From: DATEDA01 sp963754305
GTDB lineage: Bacteria > Pseudomonadota > Gammaproteobacteria > Burkholderiales > SG8-39
Assembly (NCBI GenBank): GCA_963754305.1
Contig: CAVWFR010000049.1
Coordinates: 186,001 to 250,000, forward strand
Direction of reading: 5' to 3'
DNA length: 64,000 nt
Both the position numbers and the translations under genes were made by a program. The notes under the pieces are model-generated. The model was not told where the DNA came from. It saw only the letters and a program-made list of their open reading frames with translations, and did not search any database. Positions 44,081-52,963 of the stretch are shown here, piece after piece (position 1 is the first letter of the stretch; every line of letters begins with the position of its first letter).

Positions 44081-45580
44081 TCAGCGCTCGCGGCCCGCCG
44101 CGATCCAGCCGATCCGCCGCTCCGCGAGCTCGAACGCACCTTGCACGGCGAGCGCGAGCAGCGCGGCGGGCACCGCGCCCGCGACGAGCAGCGCGTTGTC
44201 GTTGAGCGCGAGCCCCTGCACGATGCGCTCGCCGTAGCCGCCGGCGCCGATGAAGGCGGCGATGGTCGCGGTGCCGACGTTGATCACGGCCGACGTCTTC
44301 ACCCCGGCGAGGATCGTGGGGGCGGCGAGCGGCAACTCGATCGCGAGGAGCCGATCGCGCTCCGAGAGCCCCAGCGCGAGCGCGGCCTGGCGCATGCCGG
44401 GGCGGATCCCGGCGAGCCCGGAATGGGTGTTGCGGACGATCGGCAGCAGCGCATACAGGAAGAGCGCGACGAGCGCCGGGAGCGTGCCGATCCGGTCGAG
44501 GGCGGCGATCAGGAAGGCCAGCAGCGCGAGTGCCGGGATGGTCTGAATCATGCCCACCAACGCCAGGATCGCCTGGCCCGCGGCGGGCACTCTGAACGCC
44601 AGCACCCCGAGCGGCACCCCCACCGCCACCGCCAGCGCGAGCGAGACCGCGACCAGGAACAGGTGCTCACGCGTGAGCTTGCCGAGATCGGGGCCGGCAA
44701 GCGTGTCGAGCAGGCTTCGCCGGCGCGCCGGCGCGGCGGTGTCACCGTCGAAGAACGTCGCGGCTGCTTGACGGAACGCGAGCCCTTCGAGCTCGGCGGC
44801 CGCATTCAGCCGGATCATCCGGCGCGCGTCGATCTTCCCCTCGAGCGCGGCGAGCGCCCGCCAAGCCTCCGGCGCGCGCTGCGGGAGGTCGCGCCGGTAG
44901 AGAAGCACCGCGTCGTACTTCGGAAAGAACGCGCGGTCGTCCTCCAGCACCCGCAGGCCGAAGCGCTCGATCTTCGCGTCGGTCGAGTAGATGTCCATCA
45001 CGTCGATCCGGCCGGCTGCGATCGCTTCGTAGGCAAGACCGTGGTCGAGCCCGGAGGGCGTCGGGTGCGGCAGCCCGTAGGCGCGCTGGAGCCCCGGCCA
45101 GCCGTCGGCGCGGCCGATGAACTCCTGCGAGAGGCCGAGCCTCAGCCCCGGATGCCGCGCGAGATCGGCGAGCGTCCGGATCCCGAGCTTCGCCGCCTGC
45201 TCGTCGCGCATCGCCAGCGCGTAGGTATTGTTGAACCCGAGCGGGACGCCGACCCCGAACCCCATCGGCGCGAGCCGCCGGTCGAGCTCGGCAACCGGTG
45301 GGCTGCCGTCGAGCTTCAGGATCTCGCGCGCGATCGTGCCGGTGTATTCCGGGTAGACGTCGATCGCGCCCGCCTTCAGCGCCGCGAACACGATGCCGGT
45401 GTTGCCGAGTCCCGGCTTGTGCTCGGCCGCGGTACCCGCACGCGCCGCGGCCTCGCGCAGGATCTCGCCGAGGATGTACGACTCGGTGAATCGCTTCGAT
45501 CCGACGGTAAGGCTCTCGGCGTACACCGGCGCGGCCACGCCGAGAGCGATGGCGGCGAGCCATCGCGCCGCAGCGTTCAT
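44081..45580 (-). CDS. fused osmoprotectant ABC receptor and permease (OpuC/YehYZ type)
   Basis: 499-residue fusion. Residues about 25-285 are an OpuAC-type periplasmic receptor (LTVGSKRFTESYILGEIL, GLGNTGIVFAALKAGAIDVYPEYTG in pieces); residues about 305-499 form a BPD_transp_1 permease with about five to six helices and the EAA-like loop ALALGLSERDRLLAIELPLA. Such proteins import glycine betaine, choline or similar compounds. No ATPase is adjacent: the following ABC gene is an exporter. The start was placed at the ATG after GAGGG; a GTG-like start six codons earlier is possible. Confidence 0.87.
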   Translation of the reverse strand: MNAAARWLAAIALGVAAPVYAESLTVGSKRFTESYILGEILREAAARAGTAAEHKPGLGNTGIVFAALKAGAIDVYPEYTGTIAREILKLDGSPPVAELDRRLAPMGFGVGVPLGFNNTYALAMRDEQAAKLGIRTLADLARHPGLRLGLSQEFIGRADGWPGLQRAYGLPHPTPSGLDHGLAYEAIAAGRIDVMDIYSTDAKIERFGLRVLEDDRAFFPKYDAVLLYRRDLPQRAPEAWRALAALEGKIDARRMIRLNAAAELEGLAFRQAAATFFDGDTAAPARRRSLLDTLAGPDLGKLTREHLFLVAVSLALAVAVGVPLGVLAFRVPAAGQAILALVGMIQTIPALALLAFLIAALDRIGTLPALVALFLYALLPIVRNTHSGLAGIRPGMRQAALALGLSERDRLLAIELPLAAPTILAGVKTSAVINVGTATIAAFIGAGGYGERIVQGLALNDNALLVAGAVPAALLALAVQGAFELAERRIGWIAAGRER

Positions 45581-45638
45581 TGGACTACCCTCGCGCATCC
45601 AGCGCTCGGGCGTTCGCCCTTGCGGCGGCTCGGCGGGC

Positions 45639-47411
45639 TCACGCCGCCTCGGTCACCCGCTCGTCGCCGCCGAGGAACTGCAGCTCGGCGAGATGCGCAT
45701 AGAGCCCGCCCTGCCGCAGAAGCTGGACGTGTGTGCCTTCCGCAACGGTGCGGCCGTGATCGAGGACGACGATGCGGTCGGCGCTCTGCACGGTCGCCAA
45801 GCGGTGCGCGATGATCAGCGTCGTCCGCCCGCGCATCAGCCCTTCGAGCGCGAGCTGGACGAAGCGCTCGCTCGCGGCGTCGAGGGAGCTGGTCGCCTCG
45901 TCGAGGAGCAACACCGGCCGCGCCGCGAGCAGCGCCCGGGCGATCGACAGCCGCTGCCGCTGCCCGCCGGAAAGCCGCACCCCGCGCTCGCCGAGAAACG
46001 TCTCGAACCCCTGTGGCAGGCGCTCGATGAACTCGAGCGCGTACGCCGCCTCGCAGGCGGCGCGGACCTGGGCATCGGTAGCTTCGGGACGGCCGTAGCG
46101 CACGTTCTCGGCGACGCTCGCGGCGAACAGGACGGGCTCCTGCGGCACCAGCGCGAGCCTGCCGCGGAGGTCACGCGGATCGCACTCGCGCGCGTCGACG
46201 CCGTCGACGAGCACCCGGCCGGCGTCCGGATCGTAGAAGCGGAGGAGGAGCTGGAACACCGTCGACTTCCCCGCGCCCGACGGACCGACGAGCGCGACTC
46301 TCTCCCCCGGCGCGACGGCGAGCGTGAGCTCGGCGAGGGCCGGCACCTCGGGCCGCGCCGGGTAGTGGAACGTCACCCGGTCGAGCTTGACCTCGCCCCG
46401 CGGCGGCACCGGCAGCGCCCGCGGGTTCGCCGGCACGACGAGCCGCGGCTCGGTGTCGAGCAGCTCCATCAGCCGCTCGGTGGAGCCCGCCGCGCGCTGC
46501 AGCTCGCCCCAGGTCTCCGAGATCGCCCCGGCTGCGGTCGCGACCACCATCGCGTAAAAGACGAACGCCGACAGCTCGCCGGCGGTGATCCGCCCCGCGA
46601 GGACATCGTGACCGCCGATCCACAGAATGAGGCCGACGGCGCAGAACGCGATCAGCATCACCGCGGAGATGAGGAACGCCTTGTTGCCGATCCGCGCGAC
46701 GCCGGAGGCATACGCGGCCTCCGCGCGATCGCCGAAGAACCGGCGGTCGGCCGCCTCGTGGCCGTAGGCCTGCACCGTGCGGATCTCGTGGATCGACTCG
46801 TCGACATAGGCCGAGACCTCGGCCACCCGGTCCTGGTTGTCGCGCGAGAGCCGGCGCACCTTGCGGCCGAGGAGCAGGATCGGCACCAGCGTCGCCGGCA
46901 CGCCGAGGACCACCAGCGCCGCGAGCTTTCCGCTCGTGGCGACGAGCATCGCGAGCGCGCCGAGCCCCATCAACGCGTTGCGCAGGAACATCGATACGCC
47001 GAAGCCGATCACCGCCTGCAGCTGGGTGACGTCGTTCGTGAGCCGCGAGATCACCTCGCCGGTGCGAATCTGCTCGAAGAACGCCGGCTCGAGCGCGAGG
47101 AGATGGCCGTACACCGCGCGCCGGATGTCGGTGATGACGCGCTCGCCGGTGGTCATCATCAGGTAGAAGCGCGCCCACGTCGCGGCCGACATGACGAGCG
47201 CGACGGCGATCACGCCCGCGAGCGCGCGGTCGAGGAGCCCCGGATCGCCGCTCGAGAAGCCGGCGTCGATCACGTATTTCAGCCCCTGGCCGAGCGCGAG
47301 GACGCTGCCCGCAGCCACCACGAGCGCGACGAGCGCGCCCGCGATGCGGCGCTTGTACGGTGCGAGGAAGGCGACGAGCCGGCGGAGGACGCCGACCTTA
47401 GGGGCAGCCAC
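45639..47411 (-). CDS. ABC exporter, MsbA/lipid-multidrug type
   Basis: 590-residue half-transporter with membrane domain (six segments; RTGEVISRLTNDVTQLQ is the typical coupling-loop region) followed by the ATPase: Walker A GPSGAGKST, Q-loop VPQEPVLF, signature LSGGQRQR, Walker B VLLLDEATSSLD and the H-loop AHRL. It belongs to the ABCB/MsbA-like group with six-helix exporters. The substrate may be lipid or drug-like. No partner half-transporter is seen, so it probably forms a homodimer. Confidence 0.93.
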   Translation of the reverse strand: MAAPKVGVLRRLVAFLAPYKRRIAGALVALVVAAGSVLALGQGLKYVIDAGFSSGDPGLLDRALAGVIAVALVMSAATWARFYLMMTTGERVITDIRRAVYGHLLALEPAFFEQIRTGEVISRLTNDVTQLQAVIGFGVSMFLRNALMGLGALAMLVATSGKLAALVVLGVPATLVPILLLGRKVRRLSRDNQDRVAEVSAYVDESIHEIRTVQAYGHEAADRRFFGDRAEAAYASGVARIGNKAFLISAVMLIAFCAVGLILWIGGHDVLAGRITAGELSAFVFYAMVVATAAGAISETWGELQRAAGSTERLMELLDTEPRLVVPANPRALPVPPRGEVKLDRVTFHYPARPEVPALAELTLAVAPGERVALVGPSGAGKSTVFQLLLRFYDPDAGRVLVDGVDARECDPRDLRGRLALVPQEPVLFAASVAENVRYGRPEATDAQVRAACEAAYALEFIERLPQGFETFLGERGVRLSGGQRQRLSIARALLAARPVLLLDEATSSLDAASERFVQLALEGLMRGRTTLIIAHRLATVQSADRIVVLDHGRTVAEGTHVQLLRQGGLYAHLAELQFLGGDERVTEAA

Positions 47412-47475
47412 GGAGGATCCAAGCGATCACGCGAGAACCCGGATTCTAACCTCTGCCTCTGCCGCGACCCCCGCC

Positions 47476-49129
47476 CTACGCGCTTCGGAACCGCGTCGTC
47501 TTGACGAACAAGATGGCGAGCATCGGCACCGCGAAGCCGAGCAGGGTGGTGAGGATCAGGAGCTCGCCGAGCTGGCTGTAGTCGGCGGCCATCTTGACCG
47601 CCCCGGTCGCGGCGTCCTTCACCTCGCGCTTCACGACGAAGAGCTGGTTGAGGTACTTCGTGCCGAGCTGCGAGGCCGAGAGCGCGAGGTTGGTGAACGA
47701 CGCCATCACCGCGAAGTACGTCGCCTTCAGTTTCTCCGGCGCGGAGTTCGCGATCCAGGCGAGCATCGGCACCATCGCGATCTGTCCGAGCGGCGACTCG
47801 AGCGCGGTGTCCATGAGCGCGATGAACCGCGCGTCGACCACCCCGCCGGTGTGGGCCGCGGTCCACTCGTGCAGGCCGTAGTACATGCCGAGGATCGGGA
47901 GCCCGAGGATCGTGCCGGCGATGGTGAGGAAGCCGACGATGTAGGCGATCGACCGCTCGCCCATGAACCGCCGGAAGAGGAACAGCCCGACCAGCGTCAG
48001 CACGCTCGAGATCAGTCCGAGCAGCGCCAGGAACTGCTGGTCGAACTTCAGCTCGTCGATCATCCACCAGGTCGAGCCGGCGCCGGGGCCGGGCAGCGCG
48101 CGGAACACGAAGATCGACGAGCGCCGTGCCGACGAGCGTGTTGCGCGCCGCGGGCTCGAGCTCGCTCACGAGCTTCCACATCAGAAACAGCACGATCGCC
48201 ATCGACGCCGCGAACACGATCTCCTGCGCGGCCGGCACGTTGCCCAACCCGACGGTCAGCGAGACGACGGTGAAAGCGAGCCCGCCGCCGAGGATCCACC
48301 AGTTCACCGGCGGTCGTTCCGGGTGCGGGTTGAGCATCGCCGCCGCCTGTTCCGCGGCGAAGCCACGCGCAACGAGCCGCCGCACGTCGCGCCGGCGGAT
48401 GACGCCGGCGAGCAGCACCCCGAACATCGACACCATCGGGATGATGAGCGCGAGCTCGTACACCCGGACGTAGGTCGCCACCTTCTGCGCCTCGGGCATC
48501 GCCGCGGCGCCGGCGAAGAGCCACACGTTCATCGCCGACACGAGCACCCCGCCGCCGATGATCGCGACGCGGCCGAGCGTCTGCATCGTGGTGTGCATCA
48601 GCCGCCGCTCCTCCGGCGGGATCGGCTGCCCGGCCTCGTCGATTCTCGGCACCGCCTCCACCGTCATCGCGTCGGCGACGACGTCCTGCAGCACGTAGCC
48701 GATCGGCGCCAGCAGCGCCGAGAGGATGAACCACGCCTCGGCCGGCATCATCCGCTCCATCGCGGCGCGGTCGGAGAGCAGGCCGAGCATCACGAGGAGA
48801 CTCGCGGCGATGAGCGAGGCGCCGAGGTAGACGAGCCCGGCCTTGCGCTTCCAGACGAGATCGACGATGTGGCCGAGCGGCATCTTCAGCGCCCAGGGCA
48901 GGCCGGCCCAGAAACCGAGCGCCGCCAGGAACTCGGCCGAGAGGCCGAGATAGTCCTTGACGAAGAACGTGCCGACGATGCCGGTCAGTCCGGAGATGCC
49001 CGCCGCGACATACACCATGAGCGGCGGCAGATACGAGAGCCGCATCTCCCGGCCGAGGCCGAGGATGTTGCGGTCGATCCAGCCCCAGACGCCCGCGGGC
49101 GGGACGGGGCGTGCGGCGACGTCGGTCAA
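47476..49129 (-). CDS. MFS-type transporter resembling the BT1 folate/biopterin family, one frameshift
   Basis: About 550-residue membrane protein. The N-terminal part GFWAGLPWALKMPLGHIVD resembles the BT1 signature loop; DVVADAMTVEAVPRID and about 12 hydrophobic stretches support a transporter. The frame changes near 48118: NTLVGTAL in one frame continues as IFVFRALPGPGAG in another, a net +1. No ATG lies at a sensible place; the TTG at 49129 is a guess, and the next Met (MRLSYLPP) would cut the conserved start. The DUF3617 gene ends 35 bp upstream. Confidence 0.7.
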
Positions 49130-49164
49130 GGGGTCGGCGATGGCGGGAGGCTCACCCCCGGATG

Positions 49165-49581
49165 CTACTTGCAATCCCCCAGCCGCCGGTAGTTCATCGT
49201 CATCGTCCCGGATTGCGCCTTGCCGCCCTGCGCCACCGAGTAGTCCTGCTTCATCGTGAAATTGTCGGCGCTGTTGACCGTGATGCTGATCTTCGCGTCG
49301 TACTTGTTCGGCTTGGTGCACGAGACGTTGAAGACGCGCGTGTTGCCCGACACCGATTCGCCGGAGGACTTGCAATCGCTGTCGGGCGTCTGCTGCTGCG
49401 ACAGGTTCTTCATGTCCTTGACCATCTCCTGGGTGAAGCAGGTCGTCTGCTTCTGCGGCAGGCCCGTCATGGTGAACTCCCACAGACCGGGGCGGATCTG
49501 CGGGCCCTGCTGCGCGGCGGCGGGCGCGCCGAGGGCGAGCATGCCGGCGAGCGCGGCGAGCTTGAGGGTTTGCGACGGCAT
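49165..49581 (-). CDS. DUF3617-family exported protein
   Basis: 138-residue periplasmic protein with a signal peptide (LAALAGMLALGAPAAAQ) and the family features IRPGLWEFTM, QTTCFTQEMV, SDCKSSGESVSGN and MTMNYRRLGDCK. The four cysteines likely form two disulfides. Function unknown. The ATG is preceded by AGGAG. Confidence 0.85.
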   Translation of the reverse strand: MPSQTLKLAALAGMLALGAPAAAQQGPQIRPGLWEFTMTGLPQKQTTCFTQEMVKDMKNLSQQQTPDSDCKSSGESVSGNTRVFNVSCTKPNKYDAKISITVNSADNFTMKQDYSVAQGGKAQSGTMTMNYRRLGDCK

Positions 49582-49794
49582 CCGTGGCTCCTGGCGATTG
49601 AATCGGGACCAGCCGAGCCTATGCGCCAATGCCGCACGCCGCAACGCCCTGGCGTCGCACGAGCGTGACGCACTGCAGGGGGCGCGCGACGTTTCCCCGG
49701 GACGGACTAGCCGGTGAGCTTGATCGGGTCGGCGCCGAGGTCCGCGCCGCAGCCGCGTCCTTCGCTTCGCCCCAGGCACAGTTCGAAAAGCGCA

Positions 49795-50190
49795 TCAGCG
49801 GTTCGGCAGGATCGAGCAGGGCTTGAGCCGGATCAGCTCTTCGTCGGCCGTGGCGAGGGTGAGGTCGTACACGAGCGCGGTCGCGACGAGAAAGCGATCG
49901 GCGGGATCCTGATGTGCGGGCAGGATCTCGCGGCTGCGGATCGCGACCTCGTGATTGAGCGGCGCCTCCTGTGCGGGCGTCCTGCTCAGCGCTTCGGCCA
50001 TCCAGCGTCGAGGCTCCGAACCGAACCTGATCCGGCCTCGTTCCGCCAGAACGAGCAGCTCCCAGACGCTGATCGGCGACAGCCAGAGCTCGGTTGCGGC
50101 GCGGCCGAGGGTCGCGCGGAGCCGCTTGCCGAGCTTCTCGGGCGCGGACACGCTCCACCGCCAGATGTGCGTGTCGAGGAGGAGCCTCAC
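49795..50190 (-). CDS. vapC: PIN-domain toxin (VapC-like)
   Basis: 131-residue PIN-domain ribonuclease. It begins LLLDTHIWRW with the first catalytic Asp, has SPISVWELLVLAERGRI with the conserved Glu and ends DPADRFLVATALVYDLTLATADEELI with the remaining acids. PIN toxins of this type cleave RNA (tRNA or rRNA). The GTG start touches the antitoxin stop, so the pair is translationally linked. Confidence 0.9.
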   Translation of the reverse strand: MRLLLDTHIWRWSVSAPEKLGKRLRATLGRAATELWLSPISVWELLVLAERGRIRFGSEPRRWMAEALSRTPAQEAPLNHEVAIRSREILPAHQDPADRFLVATALVYDLTLATADEELIRLKPCSILPNR

Positions 50191-50433
50191 CTACTTGCGC
50201 AGGGCGTGCCAGCGCTTCGCATCCAGCGCTGGCCCGATCTCGTCGCCAAGCACTTCGACGCTGCCCTGCATGGAACCGAGCCAAGCGCCCTTGCTCGCGC
50301 GCCGGCTAGGCGGCACCACTTCGGCCATCGGCTCGCCGAACCGCGTGATGAGTACCGGACGCCCGGTTCGCTTGACCCGCTGCACGACCGCCAGGCACGT
50401 CGCCTTGAACTTCGAGACGGGAATCGTTTCCAT
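50191..50433 (-). CDS. PhD/YefM-family antitoxin
   Basis: 80-residue antitoxin. METIPVSKFKATCLAVVQRV and GRPVLITRFGEPMAEVVP match the PhD/YefM DNA-binding dimer that represses its own promoter. The C-terminal part (MQGSVEVLGDEIGPALDAKRW) would cover the toxin. The start ATG at 50433 lies 7 bases after the -10 box, so the message may be leaderless. Confidence 0.9.
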   Translation of the reverse strand: METIPVSKFKATCLAVVQRVKRTGRPVLITRFGEPMAEVVPPSRRASKGAWLGSMQGSVEVLGDEIGPALDAKRWHALRK

Positions 50434-50439
50434 CGCGAA

Positions 50440-50471
50440 AACCTAACATGGTCAACTTGTATGGTCAAGTT
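50440..50471 (-). promoter_or_regulatory. toxin-antitoxin promoter with direct-repeat operator
   Basis: Read on the minus strand: -35 TTGACC (50468-50463), 17-bp spacer, -10 TAGGTT (50445-50440). Two direct copies of AAnTTGACCAT, 13 bp apart, cover the -35 box and the spacer and are a likely binding site for the antitoxin. The expected transcription start coincides with the start codon, and there is no ribosome site. Confidence 0.6.
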
Positions 50472-50601
50472 GGAGGCTGCCGCCCGGGCGCCCCGGAAGG
50501 CTTGCGGATGCCGGGCTTGCGCAGGCGGTCGCGCAAGGTGCTCCCCTCGATCACCCGCGCGTCTCGCCAGGCACCCGCTCGATTTCACATTCCTGGGGCA
50601 T

Positions 50602-51834
50602 TCACGCGCCCGTCAGCCGATCGTCGACCTCCACGATCCAATGCTTGACCGGCACGCTTGCCCCTGAAGCAAGGTGGGTCTGGCAGCCCACGTTCGCGGT
50701 GAGAATCAGCTCCGGCAGACCCGACTGCAGCGCGGTGACCTTGTTCTGCTTTAGCCGCGAGGCGAGCTCCGGCTGGGTCAGCGAATAGGTTCCCGCCGAG
50801 CCGCAGCACAGGTGCGCGTCGGGAACCGGCGTCAGCCCGTAGCCCAGCCGCGCGAGCAGGCCTTCTCCCACGCCGCCGAGCTGCTGCCAGTGCTGCATCG
50901 TGCACGGCGGATGAAACGCCACCTTCGGCAGCTTCCGCCCGGCGAGGAGCGGCACCAGCCGGTCCACTTCGCCGGCGACGATCTCGGCGAGATCCCGGGT
51001 CATCTCGCTGATGCGGCGCGCCTTGGCCGCGTACTTCGGGTCACGGGCGAGGTGGTAGCCGTACTCGCGCACCGTCGCGCCGCAGCCGGTCGCGGTCATC
51101 GCGAAGCCCTCCACGCCCTGCTCCACGTACGGCCACCAAGCGTCGATGACGCGACGCATGTCCTCGAGCCCCTCGTCCTGATAGTTCAGATGGAAGCGCA
51201 GCGCCCCGCAGCAGCCCGCGCGCGGTGCCTCGACGAGCGAGATGCCGAGCCGGTCGAGAACTCTCGCCGCGGCGGCGTTCGTGTCCGGCGTCAACGCGGG
51301 CTGGACACAGCCCGCGAGCGCGACCATCTTCCGCGCATGCCGCGCTGCGGGCCACTTGCCCGCGCTCGGCGCCGTCGCCGGTAGCTTTCCCCGGAGTGCG
51401 GACGGCAGCAGCGGCTGCGCGAGCTGCCCCAGCTTTGCCGCCAGCCCGAACGCACCGCTGGAGGGGAACACGCTGGCGGCGACGCGCCGCATCGCCCGCT
51501 CCGCGGCCGGCCGTCCGACCTTCTCATCGACGAGCTTGCGGCCGATATCGACCAAGTGTCCGTACTGCACCCCCGACGGACACGTCGTCTCGCAGTTGCG
51601 GCAGGTGAGGCAGCGATCGAGGTGGAGCTGCGTCTTCGCGGTGACTTCGGCGCCTTCGACCACCTGCTTGATCAGATAGATCCGCCCGCGCGGGCCGTCC
51701 AGCTCGTCGCCGAGGAGCTGATAGGTCGGACAGGTCGCGTTGCAGAACCCGCAATGCACGCACTTGCGGAGGATGGCGTCGGCCGCCTTGCCCTCGGGCG
51801 AGTCCTTGACCCAGTCGGCGAGATTCGTCTGCAA
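50602..51834 (-). CDS. glcF: glycolate oxidase iron-sulfur subunit
   Basis: About 410-residue protein with two ferredoxin-type [4Fe-4S] motifs, CVHCGFCNATCP and CLTCRNCETTCP, followed by two CCG domains (AGCCGALRFH, LCCGSAGTYS). With GlcD and GlcE it oxidises glycolate to glyoxylate and passes electrons to the respiratory chain. The start is uncertain: the TTG before QTNLADW at 51834 fits the usual MQT start of GlcF; an in-frame TTG at 51849 lies inside a hairpin. The region 50434-50601 upstream of the toxin module has no gene. Confidence 0.9.
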   Translation of the reverse strand: MQTNLADWVKDSPEGKAADAILRKCVHCGFCNATCPTYQLLGDELDGPRGRIYLIKQVVEGAEVTAKTQLHLDRCLTCRNCETTCPSGVQYGHLVDIGRKLVDEKVGRPAAERAMRRVAASVFPSSGAFGLAAKLGQLAQPLLPSALRGKLPATAPSAGKWPAARHARKMVALAGCVQPALTPDTNAAAARVLDRLGISLVEAPRAGCCGALRFHLNYQDEGLEDMRRVIDAWWPYVEQGVEGFAMTATGCGATVREYGYHLARDPKYAAKARRISEMTRDLAEIVAGEVDRLVPLLAGRKLPKVAFHPPCTMQHWQQLGGVGEGLLARLGYGLTPVPDAHLCCGSAGTYSLTQPELASRLKQNKVTALQSGLPELILTANVGCQTHLASGASVPVKHWIVEVDDRLTGA

Positions 51835-51844
51835 AGGGTTGTGG

Positions 51845-51868
51845 AACAAGGGGGCACACCCCCTTGTT
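51845..51868. promoter_or_regulatory. hairpin at the glcE-glcF junction
   Basis: AACAAGGGGG (51845-51854) pairs perfectly with CCCCCTTGTT (51859-51868) over the loop CACA. It lies in the glcE-glcF gap and would cover the upstream region of glcF and its first possible start, where a ribosome site is expected. No T-run follows. It may damp glcF translation or transcription. Confidence 0.5.
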
Positions 51869-51895
51869 AATCCCCCAGATCAGCTTGCGTTGAAA

Positions 51896-52960
51896 CTACC
51901 AATCGGAATACATCCGCCCGCGATTCAGCACCCCGTGCGGATCGAACTCGCCCTTCAGCCGCCGATGGATCGTCGCGAGCGCCGGCGCAAGCGGATGGAA
52001 CACGCCCGCCGACTTGTCGCCGCCGCGAAAGAGCGTCGCATGCCCGCCGGCGCGCGCCGCGGCATCGCGGATGGTCCGCGCCTCCGCGCGGGTCTTCAGC
52101 CAGCGTTCGCTCCCGCCCCACTCGATGAGCGTCCTTCCTTCCAGCGCGAGCGGCGGCGTCGTGGAGGGCACGGCGAGCCGCCATAGCGGCTCGTCGCCGG
52201 CGAAGAAGGGATCGGTCTGCTCGCGGATGCCGGTCCAGAAGCTCACCGCCTGCTCCGCCGCGATGCGCTCGCCGCCGAGCTTCGCGCAGGCCTCCTTTAC
52301 GGCGGCGGCGGCGCCCGAGAGCCGGACCGTTAGATCGCCCTCGGTGTGGACGATCGCGCTGATCGCGAGCGGCTTGCCGGCCCAGCGGTTGACCGCCTCG
52401 ATCGCCTTGTCCGCGGGCAGCTCGAACTTGAGCGTCGCTTCGGCGACCGGGAGCGGCAGCACTTTGAGCGAGACCTCTACGATGACGCCGAGCGTGCCGA
52501 GCGCGCCCGCCATCACGCGCGAGACGTCGTAGCCCGCGACGTTCTTCATGACCTGGCCGCCGAAGGTGAGATCCTGCCCGCGGCCGTCGATCAGCCGCAC
52601 GCCGAGCACGAAGTCGCGCACTCCGCCCGACGCAGCGCGCCGCGGACCCGACAACCCCGCGGCGACGACGCCGCCGATCGTCGCCGCCCGACCGAAGTGC
52701 GGCGGCTCGAACGCGAGCATCTGCCGCTCGCCCGCGAGTGCCGCCTCGACCTCGACGAGCTTCGTGCCGCCGCGCACCGTGATCACCAGCTCGGTCGGAT
52801 CGTACGCGACGATGCCGGCGTACCCCCGCGTGTCGAGCACCTCGCCCTCGAGCGACTGGCCGTAGAAATCCTTGGTGCCGCCGCCGCGGACGCGCAGGCG
52901 CTTATCCCCCGCCCCGGCAGCGCGGATCGTTTCCGCCAGCGCGGCGAGCGCGTCGGACAT
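51896..52960 (-). CDS. glcE: glycolate oxidase FAD-binding subunit
   Basis: 354-residue flavoprotein subunit with FAD_binding_4 domain: RVRGGGTKDFYG, DPTELVITVRGGTKLVEVEAAL (in pieces), HFGRAATIGGVVAAGLSGPRRA (in pieces) and GGQVMKNVAGYDVSRVM. The C-terminal end NRGRMYSDW matches GlcE. It lies 3 bp after glcD and 46-61 bp before glcF. Confidence 0.93.
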   Translation of the reverse strand: MSDALAALAETIRAAGAGDKRLRVRGGGTKDFYGQSLEGEVLDTRGYAGIVAYDPTELVITVRGGTKLVEVEAALAGERQMLAFEPPHFGRAATIGGVVAAGLSGPRRAASGGVRDFVLGVRLIDGRGQDLTFGGQVMKNVAGYDVSRVMAGALGTLGVIVEVSLKVLPLPVAEATLKFELPADKAIEAVNRWAGKPLAISAIVHTEGDLTVRLSGAAAAVKEACAKLGGERIAAEQAVSFWTGIREQTDPFFAGDEPLWRLAVPSTTPPLALEGRTLIEWGGSERWLKTRAEARTIRDAAARAGGHATLFRGGDKSAGVFHPLAPALATIHRRLKGEFDPHGVLNRGRMYSDW

Positions 52961-52963
52961 GCG

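Noticed and set aside
45639..47411. ATPase partner of the osmoprotectant receptor/permease fusion
   Set aside because: It has its own six-helix exporter domain and is a type IV-like half-exporter, not a stand-alone importer ATPase.
49795..50433. Genomic island or prophage around the toxin-antitoxin pair
   Set aside because: No integrase, attachment repeats or tRNA were seen; flanking genes are ordinary metabolic genes.
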